NCBI GenBank assembly: GCA_040766105.1
Contig: JAXGRD010000004.1
Location: 186,001-250,000, forward strand
Direction: 5' to 3'
DNA length: 64,000 bases
Source of the DNA: JAXGRD01 sp040766105
GTDB lineage: Bacteria; Bacillota; Clostridia; Peptostreptococcales; Anaerovoracaceae
This document shows, in pieces, positions 34,323-44,800 of the stretch. Position 1 is the first letter of the stretch. Every line of letters starts with the position of its first letter. The notes beneath the pieces are model-generated. The model did not search any database and was not told the DNA's origin. It saw only the letters and a list, made by a program, of their open reading frames with translations. The position numbers and the translations under genes are program-made.

Positions 34323-35287
34323 AATACGCTCTTCAGTTCCTCTATCATGATTTCTCTTACCTCATGCAAGGGCTTGTACAAGGTACACCCGGCAGCTCGT
34401 TTGTGTCCGCCCCCTTGGTATTTTTCTCCGATGTCTGCTACATCTACACGCTCTTTGGATCTCATGGAAACCTTGACCAATTCCGGTCCATTTTCCTTCA
34501 ATAGCACTGCCACCTCTACCCCTTTGATGCTGCGTATCGTCTCCACCAAGCCTTCACTGTGCTCCATCTTTGCATTGCATTCTCGAAGCATATCTAAGGT
34601 AACCATGGCAATGGCACCCTTTCCGTCACAGACCGTTTCCAACGTATCCATCGCCTTGCTGTGAAGAAGAAGTTTTTCCATCGTTTCATTCTCGTACAGC
34701 GCTACACTGACGTGGTTGCTATCCAAATCTCTATCATATAAATCCATGACAATTTCATGGGTTCTTCTGGTCGTATTGGAATACTGGAAGTTTCCTGTAT
34801 CTGTTGTTATTGCAGCGAAAATCGCCTCCGCAGCTTCCTTTGTCACTTCCTCTTCCATTGCCATAATAAGGTCATATACGATTTCCCCCGTTGCAGCCGC
34901 ACCGGGATCGATGTAGTTAAAATCGTAAATCCCTTGGGAGGTACGATGATGATCCACGCACATTTCCACCTTTGCTTTGTGGAAGACTTTGGCCCGTTTT
35001 GGAAAGCGGCTGTCATCCCCACAGTCCACAGCGATGGATACATCCGGCTGCGGAATAATGTTCCTATCATCGGTGCAATAATCCTTGTCCAAAAATGTTA
35101 AGTATGCAGGCACCGGGTCCTCTAAGAGGATATATGCCGTTTTCCCCGCATTACGAAGAGTATGGCACAATGCTGCCGCCGAGCCTAAGGCATCCCCATC
35201 CATGAGCACATGGGGAAAAATCAAGACATTGTCTGCCTTGATCAGTTCCCGTCCCATTTCTTTTAGGGAGCTATTCTTCTTGATCAT
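34319..35287 (-). CDS. nrnA: DHH/DHHA1 phosphoesterase, nanoRNase/pAp phosphatase
   Basis: This 322-residue enzyme degrades very short RNAs and 3'-phosphoadenosine 5'-phosphate. The DHH motifs are clear: HVLMDGDALGSAAAL near residue 26, AVDCGDD near 88 and CVDHHRTS near 110. The C-terminal DHHA1 domain ends in GGGHKRAAG near 300. It overlaps rbfA by 17 bases and truB by 4, matching the usual rbfA-nrnA-truB order. Confidence 0.95.
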   Translation of the reverse strand: MIKKNSSLKEMGRELIKADNVLIFPHVLMDGDALGSAAALCHTLRNAGKTAYILLEDPVPAYLTFLDKDYCTDDRNIIPQPDVSIAVDCGDDSRFPKRAKVFHKAKVEMCVDHHRTSQGIYDFNYIDPGAAATGEIVYDLIMAMEEEVTKEAAEAIFAAITTDTGNFQYSNTTRRTHEIVMDLYDRDLDSNHVSVALYENETMEKLLLHSKAMDTLETVCDGKGAIAMVTLDMLRECNAKMEHSEGLVETIRSIKGVEVAVLLKENGPELVKVSMRSKERVDVADIGEKYQGGGHKRAAGCTLYKPLHEVREIMIEELKSVL

Positions 35288-35651
35288 CTTTTTTCACCGT
35301 TTGATGAATCAATTCTTCAATATGTCTGCCATACTCGAAGGATGTGTCCACCTTAAACAGAAGTTCGGGGATGTGGCGCAACTTCACTTGTCTGCCGATT
35401 TCTTTCTTGATGACGCCCTTTGCCCCCCTCATTGCTGTCAGTACTTCCTCTGTTCTTGCTTCTTTATCTTCACTGTCGTTGTCAAATACCGTTAGGTAAA
35501 CCGTAGCATAGCTGCCGTCGGAAGTTACATCCACGGCGGTAATGCTCACCATACTGTCCAATCTGGGGTCCTTCAACTCTCGAAGAAGCATTTCGCTGAC
35601 GATGCGCCTGATTTCTTCTCCCAAACGTCCCGGTCTATAACCTTTCCCCAT
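35271..35651 (-). CDS. rbfA: Ribosome-binding factor A
   Basis: This 126-residue KH-like protein assists 16S rRNA 5'-end maturation. Conserved segments are GYRPGRLGEEIRRIVSEML, KDPRLDSMVSITAVDVT and LRHIPELLFKVDTS. Its length is normal. It lies two bases after infB with GAAAGGA upstream. Confidence 0.96.
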   Translation of the reverse strand: MGKGYRPGRLGEEIRRIVSEMLLRELKDPRLDSMVSITAVDVTSDGSYATVYLTVFDNDSEDKEARTEEVLTAMRGAKGVIKKEIGRQVKLRHIPELLFKVDTSFEYGRHIEELIHQTVKKDDQEE

Positions 35652-35653
35652 TT

Positions 35654-38383
35654 CTATTTCCTTTCGATTTCAACCATGTGGAAGCATTCAATCACATCTC
35701 CCACCTTGATATCGTTGTAGTTGTCGATACCGATACCGCATTCATATCCTTGTGCCACTTCTTTCGCATCATCCTTGAATCTCTTCAGGGAAGAGATGGT
35801 TCCTTCGTGGATGACGATGCCGTCTCGCACCAGCCTTACCTGTGCGTTACGCACAATCTTTCCGTTGGTCACATAGGAACCGGCGATGATTCCTGCGCCG
35901 GGTACCTTAAAGGTCTCTCGAACCTCAACCTGGCCGAGCACTTCTTCCTTGAATTCCGGATCCAACATACCCTTCATGGCACTTTCAATATCATCGATGA
36001 TATCGTAGATCACTCTGTAAGTACGGATTTCAACGCCTTCTCTGTCAGCCATGGTAGTCACGCCGGTACTGGGCCTTACGTTAAAGCCGATGACAATGGC
36101 ACCGGATGTTCCCGCCAAGGTTACATCGGATTCCGTAATTGCTCCCACGCCTGAGTGAATAATTCTCACCTTGACCTTTTCGTCGGAGAGTTTCTCCAAG
36201 GATCCCATGAGGGCACCGATGGAGCCTCGTACGTCAGCCTTGATTACCAGGTTCAGCTCTTTCACTTCCCCTTCCTCAATCTGGCTGAAGAGTTCTTCCA
36301 AAGAAGATCCTGACGTCCTTGCCATAACCTCTTCTCTCTGCTTCAGTCTTCGCTTTTCAGCGATTTCCTTAGCCAATCGGTCTTCTCCCACGGCATTGAA
36401 CTTATCTCCCGCTGCGGGAACATCCGTCAATCCCAATACTTCCACAGCCGTTGCGGGACCGGCCTTGCGGATGGTCTCGCCAAGATGGTTGGACATCAAT
36501 CTGATTCGTCCCGAGCTGGTGCCGGCGACAATACTCTGCCCAACCTTCAAGGTTCCGTTAGTCACCAACAGCGACGCGATAGGGCCCTTTGCCTTATCCA
36601 GTCTGGCCTCGATGACCGTACCCATTGCCAATCTATTTGGGTTGGCTTTCAGCTCCAGAACTTCCGCCTGAATCAAAATCATTTCCAGCAGACTGACGAT
36701 GCCTTCCCCGGTCTTTGCAGACACGGGAACACAAATGACTTCTCCGCCGTAATCTTCCACGACGATTCCGTGCTCCGTCAGGTCCTGCTTGACTCTATCG
36801 GGATTGGCTCCCGGCTTGTCTATTTTGTTCACAGCTACGATGATGGGAACCCCAGCAGCCTTGGCATGGCTGATGGACTCAATGGTCTGGGGCTTTACAC
36901 TGTCGTCGGCCGCAACGACCAACACTGCAATATCCGTAATGTCCGCACCACGTGCACGCATAGCTGTAAACGCCTCGTGCCCCGGAGTGTCTAGGAATAC
37001 GATTTTTTCTCCGTTGATTTCTACTTCAGATGCTCCAATGTGCTGCGTAATTCCACCGGACTCTCGTGCCGTAACATTGGTCTTTCGAATGGCATCCAAA
37101 AGTGAAGTCTTACCGTGGTCAACGTGACCCATTACTGTAATGATGGGGGATCTTGGCTGCAGGTCTTTCTCTCTGTCTTCAAAGAGTTCCAGCCCTTCTT
37201 CCACTTCTTCCTCTTCCACCTTACCAATGACAACTTGGATATTCATTTCATCTGCCAATGTGGCAACGGTCACTTCATCTATGTTCTGGTTCTGGTTGGC
37301 AACCACACCCATCTTAAGCAAGGTCAAGATAACATTGGGTACGGAAACACCCACCTGCTCACAGAATCCCGCAATGGTGATGGGTACGTTTACAACCTTT
37401 GTTCCGATTGGTAATGGCTCTGCTTCCACCTCGGGAGCAACCTCGACTTTGGGTTTCACGAATCTCTTCTTTACCTTCTTCTCCAGAGATCTAGGCTCTC
37501 TCGCCGGTCCTCTGTTGTCCTTCTTTACGTACTTACCCTTTTCGCCGGGCTTCTTAGAAGATGTGCTCCTTCTATCTCCATCTGCTTTTGCTGCACCTTC
37601 CGGTTTTCTTCTGTCATCCCGCTTCCCGTGAGGCTTTGCAGATGCACTTTTTTCGGCAGGCTTCCCTTCCGGTTTTCTTGCAGGTTGGGGCTTTGCCGTA
37701 GTTGCAGTTGGTTTCGGCTGTGGCTTGGGCTTTGCTTCCACCGGTTCCACTTTCTTCGGTTCCGGAGTAGCAGGAACCTCTGCTGGTTTTGCTTCCGCGG
37801 GCTTTGGCACAACCTTTGGTTTTGCTTCCTGTTTCGTTTCTGTCGGTTTTGCTTCCACCGGTTTTTTAATTTCCGGTGCAACTACAGACGCCACCTTTTC
37901 CGGCTGCTCTACCTTTTCAACTGGCTTTTTTGCAGCCACCTCTTCCTTCGGCACTCTCTTGGGCATGGGTTTTCCAATCGGCGGCTTTGCGCCTGTAGAC
38001 TTTGCCATGGGTTTCCCAATAGGCGGCCGCTCTTTTCTTGCGGGGGCTTCCTGGCTCTTGGAAACAGGAGCCGCTTTTACCGCTCTTGTTTTAGTGGCTT
38101 TCTGTGCCTCTTCCGGCTTTGCCTGTATTTTGGCTACTTTTACTTTTACTTTGGACTCCTTATCGTGGTCCACTTCACTTTTGTGAGAAGAAACTCTCAC
38201 AATTCTCGTTTCAGACTCTTTCTTCCGCTTTGCCAAAATAATATTTCTGAGTGTCTTCTCATCAATGTCCGATAAGGAACTTGTGGCGCCCTTGACTTCG
38301 ATTCCCATGGATGTTGCTTTTTCAATCAATTCCTTGCTGGGCATCTCCAGTTCTTTTGCCAGATCACTTACTTTCATTGTCAT
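35654..38383 (-). CDS. infB: Translation initiation factor IF-2
   Basis: This 909-residue GTPase brings initiator tRNA to the ribosome. A small N-terminal domain (VSDLAKELEMPSKELIEKA) is followed by a long Lys/Pro/Ala/Glu-rich linker (about 60-320) and a second IF2N domain. The GTPase domain has GHVDHGKTSLLDAIR, DTPGHEAFTAMRARGA and NKIDKP. Domains II to IV follow. The start at 38383 has AGGAGG at 7 bases and overlaps ylxQ. The linker is repetitive at the codon level but not a clean repeat. Confidence 0.98.
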   Translation of the reverse strand: MTMKVSDLAKELEMPSKELIEKATSMGIEVKGATSSLSDIDEKTLRNIILAKRKKESETRIVRVSSHKSEVDHDKESKVKVKVAKIQAKPEEAQKATKTRAVKAAPVSKSQEAPARKERPPIGKPMAKSTGAKPPIGKPMPKRVPKEEVAAKKPVEKVEQPEKVASVVAPEIKKPVEAKPTETKQEAKPKVVPKPAEAKPAEVPATPEPKKVEPVEAKPKPQPKPTATTAKPQPARKPEGKPAEKSASAKPHGKRDDRRKPEGAAKADGDRRSTSSKKPGEKGKYVKKDNRGPAREPRSLEKKVKKRFVKPKVEVAPEVEAEPLPIGTKVVNVPITIAGFCEQVGVSVPNVILTLLKMGVVANQNQNIDEVTVATLADEMNIQVVIGKVEEEEVEEGLELFEDREKDLQPRSPIITVMGHVDHGKTSLLDAIRKTNVTARESGGITQHIGASEVEINGEKIVFLDTPGHEAFTAMRARGADITDIAVLVVAADDSVKPQTIESISHAKAAGVPIIVAVNKIDKPGANPDRVKQDLTEHGIVVEDYGGEVICVPVSAKTGEGIVSLLEMILIQAEVLELKANPNRLAMGTVIEARLDKAKGPIASLLVTNGTLKVGQSIVAGTSSGRIRLMSNHLGETIRKAGPATAVEVLGLTDVPAAGDKFNAVGEDRLAKEIAEKRRLKQREEVMARTSGSSLEELFSQIEEGEVKELNLVIKADVRGSIGALMGSLEKLSDEKVKVRIIHSGVGAITESDVTLAGTSGAIVIGFNVRPSTGVTTMADREGVEIRTYRVIYDIIDDIESAMKGMLDPEFKEEVLGQVEVRETFKVPGAGIIAGSYVTNGKIVRNAQVRLVRDGIVIHEGTISSLKRFKDDAKEVAQGYECGIGIDNYNDIKVGDVIECFHMVEIERK

Positions 38384-38711
38384 AAAACACCTCCTTCTCT
38401 TTTTCTTGTACTTCGTCGATTGCTTTCATGATCGTATCGGCGAAGTTCCTGTCTGTCACACCGAAAACGCTTCTTCCCGATGTTCCTATTGCATGGGACA
38501 GATCATCTGCCCTTCCGTATATCCTATACGCCGTATCGGTCTTTTCCGCCAGCCGCACCATTTTTTCTCGACTGTTTTCCGACGCATCTTCCGCTATTAT
38601 CAAGAGCTTCAGCCTCCCTTTTGACCCGGTGATTGTGCAGGTGTTTCCCCCGCTAATCAAGTTTCCGGATTTTTTGGCAAAGCCCATGTAGCTGTTAATC
38701 TTTTTCTTCAT
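38364..38711 (-). CDS. ylxQ: L7Ae-like ribosomal/RNA-binding protein YlxQ
   Basis: This 115-residue L7Ae/L30e/S12e/Gadd45-type protein begins MKKKINSYMGFAKKSGNLI SGG, with a later LIIAEDASENSREKM segment. In Bacillus its homologue is encoded in the same nusA-infB operon. The start at 38711 follows AAAGGAG by 10 bases; a TTG three codons upstream is too close to that site. It overlaps rnpM at its start and infB at its end. Confidence 0.9.
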   Translation of the reverse strand: MKKKINSYMGFAKKSGNLISGGNTCTITGSKGRLKLLIIAEDASENSREKMVRLAEKTDTAYRIYGRADDLSHAIGTSGRSVFGVTDRNFADTIMKAIDEVQEKEKEVFYDNESK

Positions 38712-38967
38712 AGGCCGCAAGCTCCTTTAACAATGCCTCCATCCTGTCTTCCGGGATATTTTCATTGAAGCTGCGTTGAAGGGCATTCTTTTTCTTCGCT
38801 TTGCGAAGGCAATCTCCCTTGGGGCACAGGTACACACCTCTCCCCTTGGCTCTACCGGTAAGATCCAGGCTCACATCCCCTTCATAGGAAGCAATTCTGA
38901 CCAACTCTTTCTTCGGCTTGGATTCCATACATCCAACGCATCTTCTCATAGGCACTTTATTCTTCAA
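38695..38967 (-). CDS. rnpM: RNase P modulator RnpM (YlxR, DUF448)
   Basis: This 90-residue protein contains the family hallmarks RRCVGCMESKPKKELVRI and GRAKGRGVYLCP. It binds RNA and has been linked to RNase P modulation in Bacillus. The apparent start is TTG at 38967, giving the usual short basic N-terminus (KNKVPMRRC); an ATG six codons in is the alternative. It overlaps the 3' end of nusA by 11 bases. Confidence 0.92.
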   Translation of the reverse strand: MKNKVPMRRCVGCMESKPKKELVRIASYEGDVSLDLTGRAKGRGVYLCPKGDCLRKAKKKNALQRSFNENIPEDRMEALLKELAAYEEKD

Positions 38968-40075
38968 TTTCTACGATTTCCTCTTCCGCTTCCATCTCCT
39001 CATTCAGGAGTTCTTCCTCTACAGCCTCATCTTCCTCATAGTACTGGGTGTGGCTCTTAATATCTATCTTCCAGCCGCAAAGTTTTGCTGCCAATCGAAC
39101 GTTTTGTCCGGCTTTTCCAATGGCCAGGGAAAGCTGATAGTCGGGAACCACCACGATGGCACTCTTTTCTTCTTCATCTATGAGAACCTCTTCCACCTTT
39201 GCCGGGGAAAGAACATTGCCAATCAGCTCCTTAGGGTCGTCGCTCCAAACGATGATGTCGATCTTCTCGTTGAACAACTCATCCACCACAGCCTGTACGC
39301 GAGAACCTCTGGAACCCACACAAGCACCTACGGGATCCACATTTTCACTCTCGGTATAAACCGCAATCTTTGTTCTGGACCCGGCTTCTCTGGCTATGCT
39401 GCGGATTTCCACCGTGCCGTCCTCAATCTCCGGCACCTCCATTTCAAAGAGCCTCTTTACCAATCCCGGATGTGACCGAGAAAGGAATACTTGCGGTCCC
39501 TTTGTGGAATTCTTTACATCCATGATGTAAACCTTGATTCTTTCGTTAACTTCGAATCTCTCCCCCGGCACCTGCTCCTTCACAGAAAGAATCCCTTCGG
39601 TTCTTCCCATATTTACAAAGATTGTCTCGTTGCTCTTTCTCTGAACGGTTCCGGTGACCACTTCGCCCACCTTCTCAATATAGTCCTCAAAAATCATGCC
39701 TCTTTCGGCCTCACGGATTCTCTGGACCACCACCTGCTTTGCAGTCTGGGCAGCAATACGTCCAAATTCCTTAGGTGTTACAACGTATTCCATTTGATCA
39801 CCCACTTCATAGGCGGGGTCAGCTGCCATGGCCTCTTCTATGGTAACTTGGAAATCTTCATCTTCCAGATCTTCCTCAGCGACCACATCCTTCTTTGTGA
39901 TGACTTCTATTTCACCTATCTCTCTGTCAATTCTTACTTCTACATTTCCTTCCACTCCGAAGTTTTTCTTATATGCGGACATCAATGCAGACTCAATTGC
40001 CTCAACGAGCAGTTCTTTGGATATCCCCTTTTCTTTTTCCAGCTCATCAATGGCTTCAATAAATTGCTTGTTCAT
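38957..40075 (-). CDS. nusA: Transcription termination/antitermination factor NusA
   Basis: This 372-residue protein binds RNA polymerase. The N-terminal domain is followed by an S1 domain (about 135-200, VVTGTVQRKSNETIFVNMG) and KH domains (PVGACVGSRGSRVQAVVDEL near 250; LSLAIGKAGQNVRLAAKL near 318). It lacks the extra C-terminal repeats of proteobacterial NusA and ends in an acidic tail, as in other Firmicutes. AAGGAG precedes the start; it follows rimP by 13 bases. Confidence 0.97.
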   Translation of the reverse strand: MNKQFIEAIDELEKEKGISKELLVEAIESALMSAYKKNFGVEGNVEVRIDREIGEIEVITKKDVVAEEDLEDEDFQVTIEEAMAADPAYEVGDQMEYVVTPKEFGRIAAQTAKQVVVQRIREAERGMIFEDYIEKVGEVVTGTVQRKSNETIFVNMGRTEGILSVKEQVPGERFEVNERIKVYIMDVKNSTKGPQVFLSRSHPGLVKRLFEMEVPEIEDGTVEIRSIAREAGSRTKIAVYTESENVDPVGACVGSRGSRVQAVVDELFNEKIDIIVWSDDPKELIGNVLSPAKVEEVLIDEEEKSAIVVVPDYQLSLAIGKAGQNVRLAAKLCGWKIDIKSHTQYYEEDEAVEEELLNEEMEAEEEIVEIEE

Positions 40076-40088
40076 CGTTCATACTCCT

Positions 40089-40565
40089 TTAAAAAATAAC
40101 TGCCAATTTTGTCTTTGCTACTTGGTCTTTTGACAGTCTTATTGGCTCTCCATTTTCCGGCTCCAATACGATGTCTCCGTCTTCGTATCCTATGAGTTCC
40201 CCCGTGAGAACTTTATTTCCATCGATGCCCTTGTACAGGCTGACATCCACAATTCTCCCCATGTACCGTTCAAAATGCTCTTTCTTGAGCAACTCCCGAT
40301 CCATGCCCGGAGAAGATACTTCCAAGTAATAATTCTGTGCAATGGGGTCCGACTCATCCAGCTTTTCACTGAGATAACGGCTGACCTTTTCACAATCCTC
40401 CGTCCCGATGTATTGGTTTTCCCCATGAAGCTTATCAATGGTAACCCTTAGAAACCAGTCCTTCCCCTCCTTGACATACTGTACGTTGTACAACTCGTAC
40501 CCCTCCAGCCTGAGAAACTCGGACAAGATTTCCTCAACAGTTTCCTTTATGTTGTTCTTTGCCAT
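40089..40565 (-). CDS. rimP: Ribosome maturation factor RimP
   Basis: This 158-residue protein helps assemble the 30S subunit. Conserved segments are LEGYELYNVQYVKEG near residue 25, CEKVSRYLSEKLDE and YYLEVSSPGMDREL near 83. The start at 40565 has AAAGGAG 7 bases before it; a longer in-frame extension would cover the leader hairpin. It is the first gene of the large operon running to lysO. Confidence 0.95.
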   Translation of the reverse strand: MAKNNIKETVEEILSEFLRLEGYELYNVQYVKEGKDWFLRVTIDKLHGENQYIGTEDCEKVSRYLSEKLDESDPIAQNYYLEVSSPGMDRELLKKEHFERYMGRIVDVSLYKGIDGNKVLTGELIGYEDGDIVLEPENGEPIRLSKDQVAKTKLAVIF

Positions 40566-40588
40566 GACGGCTCCTTTACATAAGTGAA

Positions 40589-40607
40589 GAGCGGGCATTG
40601 CCCACTC
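40589..40607 (-). promoter_or_regulatory. rimP leader hairpin
   Basis: On the minus strand GAGTGGGC and GCCCGCTC form a strong 8-base-pair stem with a 3-base loop just before the rimP ribosome site. This resembles the GAGUGGG-type hairpin of the rimP-leader motif found upstream of this operon in Firmicutes. It may control the operon; the family match is from memory. Confidence 0.5.
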
Positions 40608-40637
40608 CTCAAAATAACTTCCAAATTTACAGTGTTT

Positions 40638-40666
40638 ACTATATCACAGTTTTCAGCCCTTTGCAA
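40638..40666 (-). promoter_or_regulatory. Sigma-A promoter of the rimP-nusA-infB operon
   Basis: TTGCAA and TATAGT are separated by 17 bases on the minus strand; the leader is about 70 bases. Confidence 0.7.
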
Positions 40667-40967
40667 CAGGTTTCCTTGGATTCAGAGGGATATTGGTTCG
40701 TGTCGTGGATAGATGTCTGCGGCTGTGATCGTATAGAATAAATAGTCAGTATGCTCATCTGGTCAATCGATTTAAAAAATAATAATAAAGCCAGTATTTT
40801 TCCTACATACTCTTTCGTATCTCCAGTATACCAGCTTAATCTTCTCTAAACTGCTTTCAAAAAGTAGATGGATAAAAAACATCGTTTTTTCCTGATAATT
40901 CTCCGGCTTAATTCCCGATAATACTAATCAAAAAGTAGAATCATCGATGGACTAAATATTCTAACAC
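40667..40967. repeat. AT-rich intergenic stretch with degenerate duplication
   Basis: This gene-free region holds two imperfect copies of a segment of about 45 bases (roughly 40821-40870 and 40899-40950). Each has a GCTTAAT block and both share the exact 12-mer TCAAAAAGTAGA (40857-40868 and 40928-40939). No promoter or gene is evident. It may be a scar of past insertion next to the orphan gene at 40968. Confidence 0.45.
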
Positions 40968-41783
40968 CTAAATTTTTCTTTTGTTCATCTTATTAATTAA
41001 TCCTCTAATCGCCAGATCAATGTCAATGGCATTTAGATTCCCCTCTTCATCGTCGTATGTTACAATCAGATTCTTCCACGGAACAATACCATATTCTGCG
41101 TATGTAATTATTCGCTCATAATGTCGGGACATATAGTCTTCATCATTTACCATCCCGCAGTGTTCCCAGTATATTGGCTCATTGGTCCAAACATTAGTAA
41201 TGATAAAGTCCGGAAAGAATCTTCGATCACCGAGATATACTTCTTCCTCATATCTGTACGAGATTTTGTACTTCTCAAGTTGGGCACCTATGTAAAGCTC
41301 AGATTTTGAACGGACTTTAAAACCCTCTATTGTTGTATGACGTAGGTTTTCAGAATGGTAAGGATTATCCGATTGTTTCTTTCCTTTTTTCTTCTGATAA
41401 TAAAACGCCTCTTCCGGCAAATCCGCGTATGTAGTCGGTAAACAGTTGATGATATCTAATGGATGGCAAGAACGATATGTTCTTAAAAGTTTCTTTAGCC
41501 CTTTTATATTATTGGTCAATAGCTTTATTGACTCTAATAGGAACCGCTTGCGACAGTGCGCATAAATAGCATTTTTGTCACGGGTGATGCCACGGCTAAG
41601 ATAATGATCACCTTCCTTCACATGCTCCTTATAATTGATACTTCCTTTTGAAGTAATTGTCCTTGTCATATACCCCGGCCGACACCATCGAAGTTCCTCG
41701 CTATACGTCGCCAAGAGTTCCTCAAGGTTCTTTAGTTTTTGCACCATCTCCTGGTCAGGAGTTTGATTTACATTTTTTTCCAT
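40968..41783 (-). CDS. Hypothetical protein with PD-(D/E)XK nuclease-like core
   Basis: This 271-residue protein has no family that can be named with confidence. The N-terminal half is charged and helical (about 1-120, with ELLATYSEELRWCRPGYM). The C-terminal half has the spacing of a restriction-endonuclease-like core: KSELYIGAQLEK, then YEEEVYLGDRRFFPDFII, then YWEHCGM. These could supply E...PD...ExH metal ligands. It is AT-richer than its neighbours, lies alone between polC and rimP next to a duplicated AT-rich stretch, and looks acquired. GAGGTG precedes the ATG at 41783. Nuclease activity is inferred. Confidence 0.65.
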   Translation of the reverse strand: MEKNVNQTPDQEMVQKLKNLEELLATYSEELRWCRPGYMTRTITSKGSINYKEHVKEGDHYLSRGITRDKNAIYAHCRKRFLLESIKLLTNNIKGLKKLLRTYRSCHPLDIINCLPTTYADLPEEAFYYQKKKGKKQSDNPYHSENLRHTTIEGFKVRSKSELYIGAQLEKYKISYRYEEEVYLGDRRFFPDFIITNVWTNEPIYWEHCGMVNDEDYMSRHYERIITYAEYGIVPWKNLIVTYDDEEGNLNAIDIDLAIRGLINKMNKRKI

Positions 41784-41845
41784 TTTTCACCTCTTCCAAA
41801 TTGTACTATGAAAGCGATGTCAGGTCAACCGTCATCCCTATAAAA

Positions 41846-41868
41846 AACGGAAGGCCAGGCCCTCCGTT
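41846..41868 (-). terminator. Terminator of polC
   Basis: The stem AACGGAAGGCC/GGCCCTCCGTT, overlapping the polC stop codon, is followed by a TTTTTTAT tail on the minus strand. Confidence 0.8.
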
Positions 41869-44800
41869 AAAACAACTGCATCTGATCCGACTCGGGCAAG
41901 CCCTCCAACAGGCCGCTGCTTCGAAGGGATTCCAACGCCGTCTTATTGATCTTCGTTCGGTTCTGCAAATCTTCCACCGTTTCAAAAGGCCTCTCACTGC
42001 CCTCCGCCTCCATGGCTCTTCCTACGGTTTCCCCCACTCCTGCCAGAGCGCAGAAGGGAACGCGAATCTTCCCGTCGGAAACGGTAAACTGCATAGCTTT
42101 GGATAGGGCAAGGTCAGGGGGAAGGAACGCATAGCCCCGAGCATACATCTCATAGACTACCTCCAGCACCACAACTTCATCCTGCTCTTTCTTGGTCGCA
42201 TCCGGTCCCTTTTGCTCAATGGAACCGATGCGCTCCAAAATAGCTTTACTCCCCTTGCAGATGACATCCCAATTGAAATCCATAATCTTGGTAGTCAGAT
42301 ACACCGCATAGAAGGCAACCGGGTGGTACACCTTGTAATAGGCAATCCGATAGGACATCATCACATAGGCAACCGCGTGGGCTCGCGGGAACATATAAGA
42401 GATCCGCTTGCAGGACTCGATGTACCACTGGGGAACATCGTTTTCTACCATCAAAGCTTCCTGCTCTTCCGTCACGCCCCGCCCTCTTCGTACCTTCTCC
42501 ATGATGTTAAAGGCATCGATGGGCGGAAGGCCCTTCAAAATCAAATAGTTCATAATATCGTCTCGGGTGGATATTGCCTCTCCAATGGTCGCCTCACCGC
42601 TGCGAATGAACTCCTGGGCATTGTTAAGCCAAACGTCGGTGCCATGAGAAAAACCCGAAATGCGCACCAAGTCAGCAAACCTACTGGGCTTGGTTTCATT
42701 GAGCATCTGACGAACAAAACGTGTCCCGAATTCGGGAATTCCATAGCTTCCGTCGGTGTATTTGTAGTCTTCATCCAAGATGGACAGGCCGTCTATTCCG
42801 TTGAATATCCCCGTCACCCTTTCATCCTTGAGAGGAACCTTTTGAGGGTCCACCCCCGTGATATCCTGAAGTTGACGAATCATGGAGGGCACATCATGAC
42901 CCAGTATGTCCAGTTTGAGAAGATTCTCTTCGATGGAGCGATAATCAAAATGGGTGGTGACGATATCGGACTTCATGTCATTTGCAGGCCTTTGGATGGG
43001 GCAGAACTCATGAATATCGTGGTCCTGGGGTACGATAATAATGCCTCCGGGATGCTGTCCCGTGGTTCTTCGCACACCGGCGCATCCCACCGTCAACCTT
43101 TCCACTTCATACCGATTTACTGTTTGTCCAATGCCTTCAAAATACTTCTTCACGAAGCCAAAAGCCGTCTTGGAGGCGATGGTGCCGATGGTCCCCGCCT
43201 TATACACGTTCTTTGCGCCAAAAATCTCGTCCACATATTTGTGGGCCGTTGCCTGATACTCTCCTGCAAAGTTCAAATCTATGTCCGGTTGCTTGTCCCC
43301 CTTGAAGCCTAGGAAGGTTTCAAAGGGAATGGAGAACCCTTCTTGATCCAGAATGGTTCCACATTGGGGGCAGGCTTTTTCCGGCATGTCCACACCGCAG
43401 TCGTATTCCGCCTCATCGCCCCACTCAAGATACTTGCAAGTTGGACATATGTAGTGAGGGGGAAGAGGATTTACTTCCGTAATGCCCGACATAGTGGCGG
43501 CAAAGGAAGAACCCACCGAACCTCTGGAACCCACCAAAAATCCGTCTTCCATGGACTTATCCACCAACATCTTGGCAGACACATACATGACCGCATAGCC
43601 GTTTCCTATGATGGAATCCAACTCCTTATCCAATCTCTCTCGAATTCTCTCGGGCAAAGGATCCCCGTACTTTTCCGCTGCATTTTTCTCGCAGGTTTCT
43701 CGCAGGGTCTCCTCGGAGTTGGGAATCATGGGAGGAAACTTTCCGGAAGGAACGGGTTTCATCTTCTCAATCTTCCCTGCAATCATGGTTGGATTGTCGA
43801 TGACCACCTGTCTTGCCACATCATCGGAGAGATAATCAAACTCCGCCAACATTTCCTCTGTGGTTCTTAAATACAGTCCCTGACTTCCACCCACATCGTC
43901 GTAGCCCTGTCCGGCCATGAGAATGTTTCGATAGATGGCGTCTTCAGGAGAAGAATAATGCGCATCGCAGGTTGCAACAACCGGCTTGCCGAGAAGATCC
44001 GCAACTTCCAATACCTTTCGGTTGAAGTCTTTCAGTTGCTCTTCGTCCCTGGCAATCCCTCGCTGGATCATGAAATGATTGTTCGCCAACGGCTGTATCT
44101 CCAAGTAATCGTAAAAAGAAGCGACCTGGCTGAGTTCTTCCATTGTCCCACCGGAAGTTACAGTTCGGAATACCTCTCCGGCCTCGCACGCAGAGCCGAT
44201 AATCAGCCCTTCTCTGTGGGCTTCCAAAACAGACCTGGGTATCCTTGGCCTCTTATAGAAGTACTCCAAGTGAGACAGGGACACCAGTTTATAGAGATTC
44301 TTCAATCCCTCCTGATTTTGAGCCAGAAGGATAATATGATATGTGGGTTTCTTCTTGTAGTCGATGCTCCCATCTTCACCGATGCAATCCTTATCATCGA
44401 GAAGATAGCCTTCCAAGCCATAAATAATCTTGATTTTGTCGCCGCCCTTTGCTGCAGCACTTGCAGCCGCAGGAAATGCTTGTACCCCACCGTGGTCGGT
44501 AATGGCGATGGCCTCCTGGCCCCAGCGCTCGGCCTGTTTGACCAGATTGGTGATTTCGTTAAGCCCGTCCATGGAACTCATTTTTGTATGGGCATGAAGC
44601 TCCACCCTCTTGACGGGTGCATTGTCTTCTCGCTGTTCCAGCTCCCCTTTTTCCATGTCTTTGGCCATGAGCACAAGGCTATTGGAGAAACTGTCCCATT
44701 CTACGTTTCCCCTTACCAGAACCACCGTACCTTCCTGAAGAACGTCCTTCAGCGAAAGCCACTTTTCTTCCGACATAAAGAACTTACCGCACAGAGAGGT

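Noticed and set aside
42212..43312. Plus-strand open frame of 366 codons opposite polC
   Set aside because: Antisense shadow of the conserved polymerase core; no family motifs or ribosome site.
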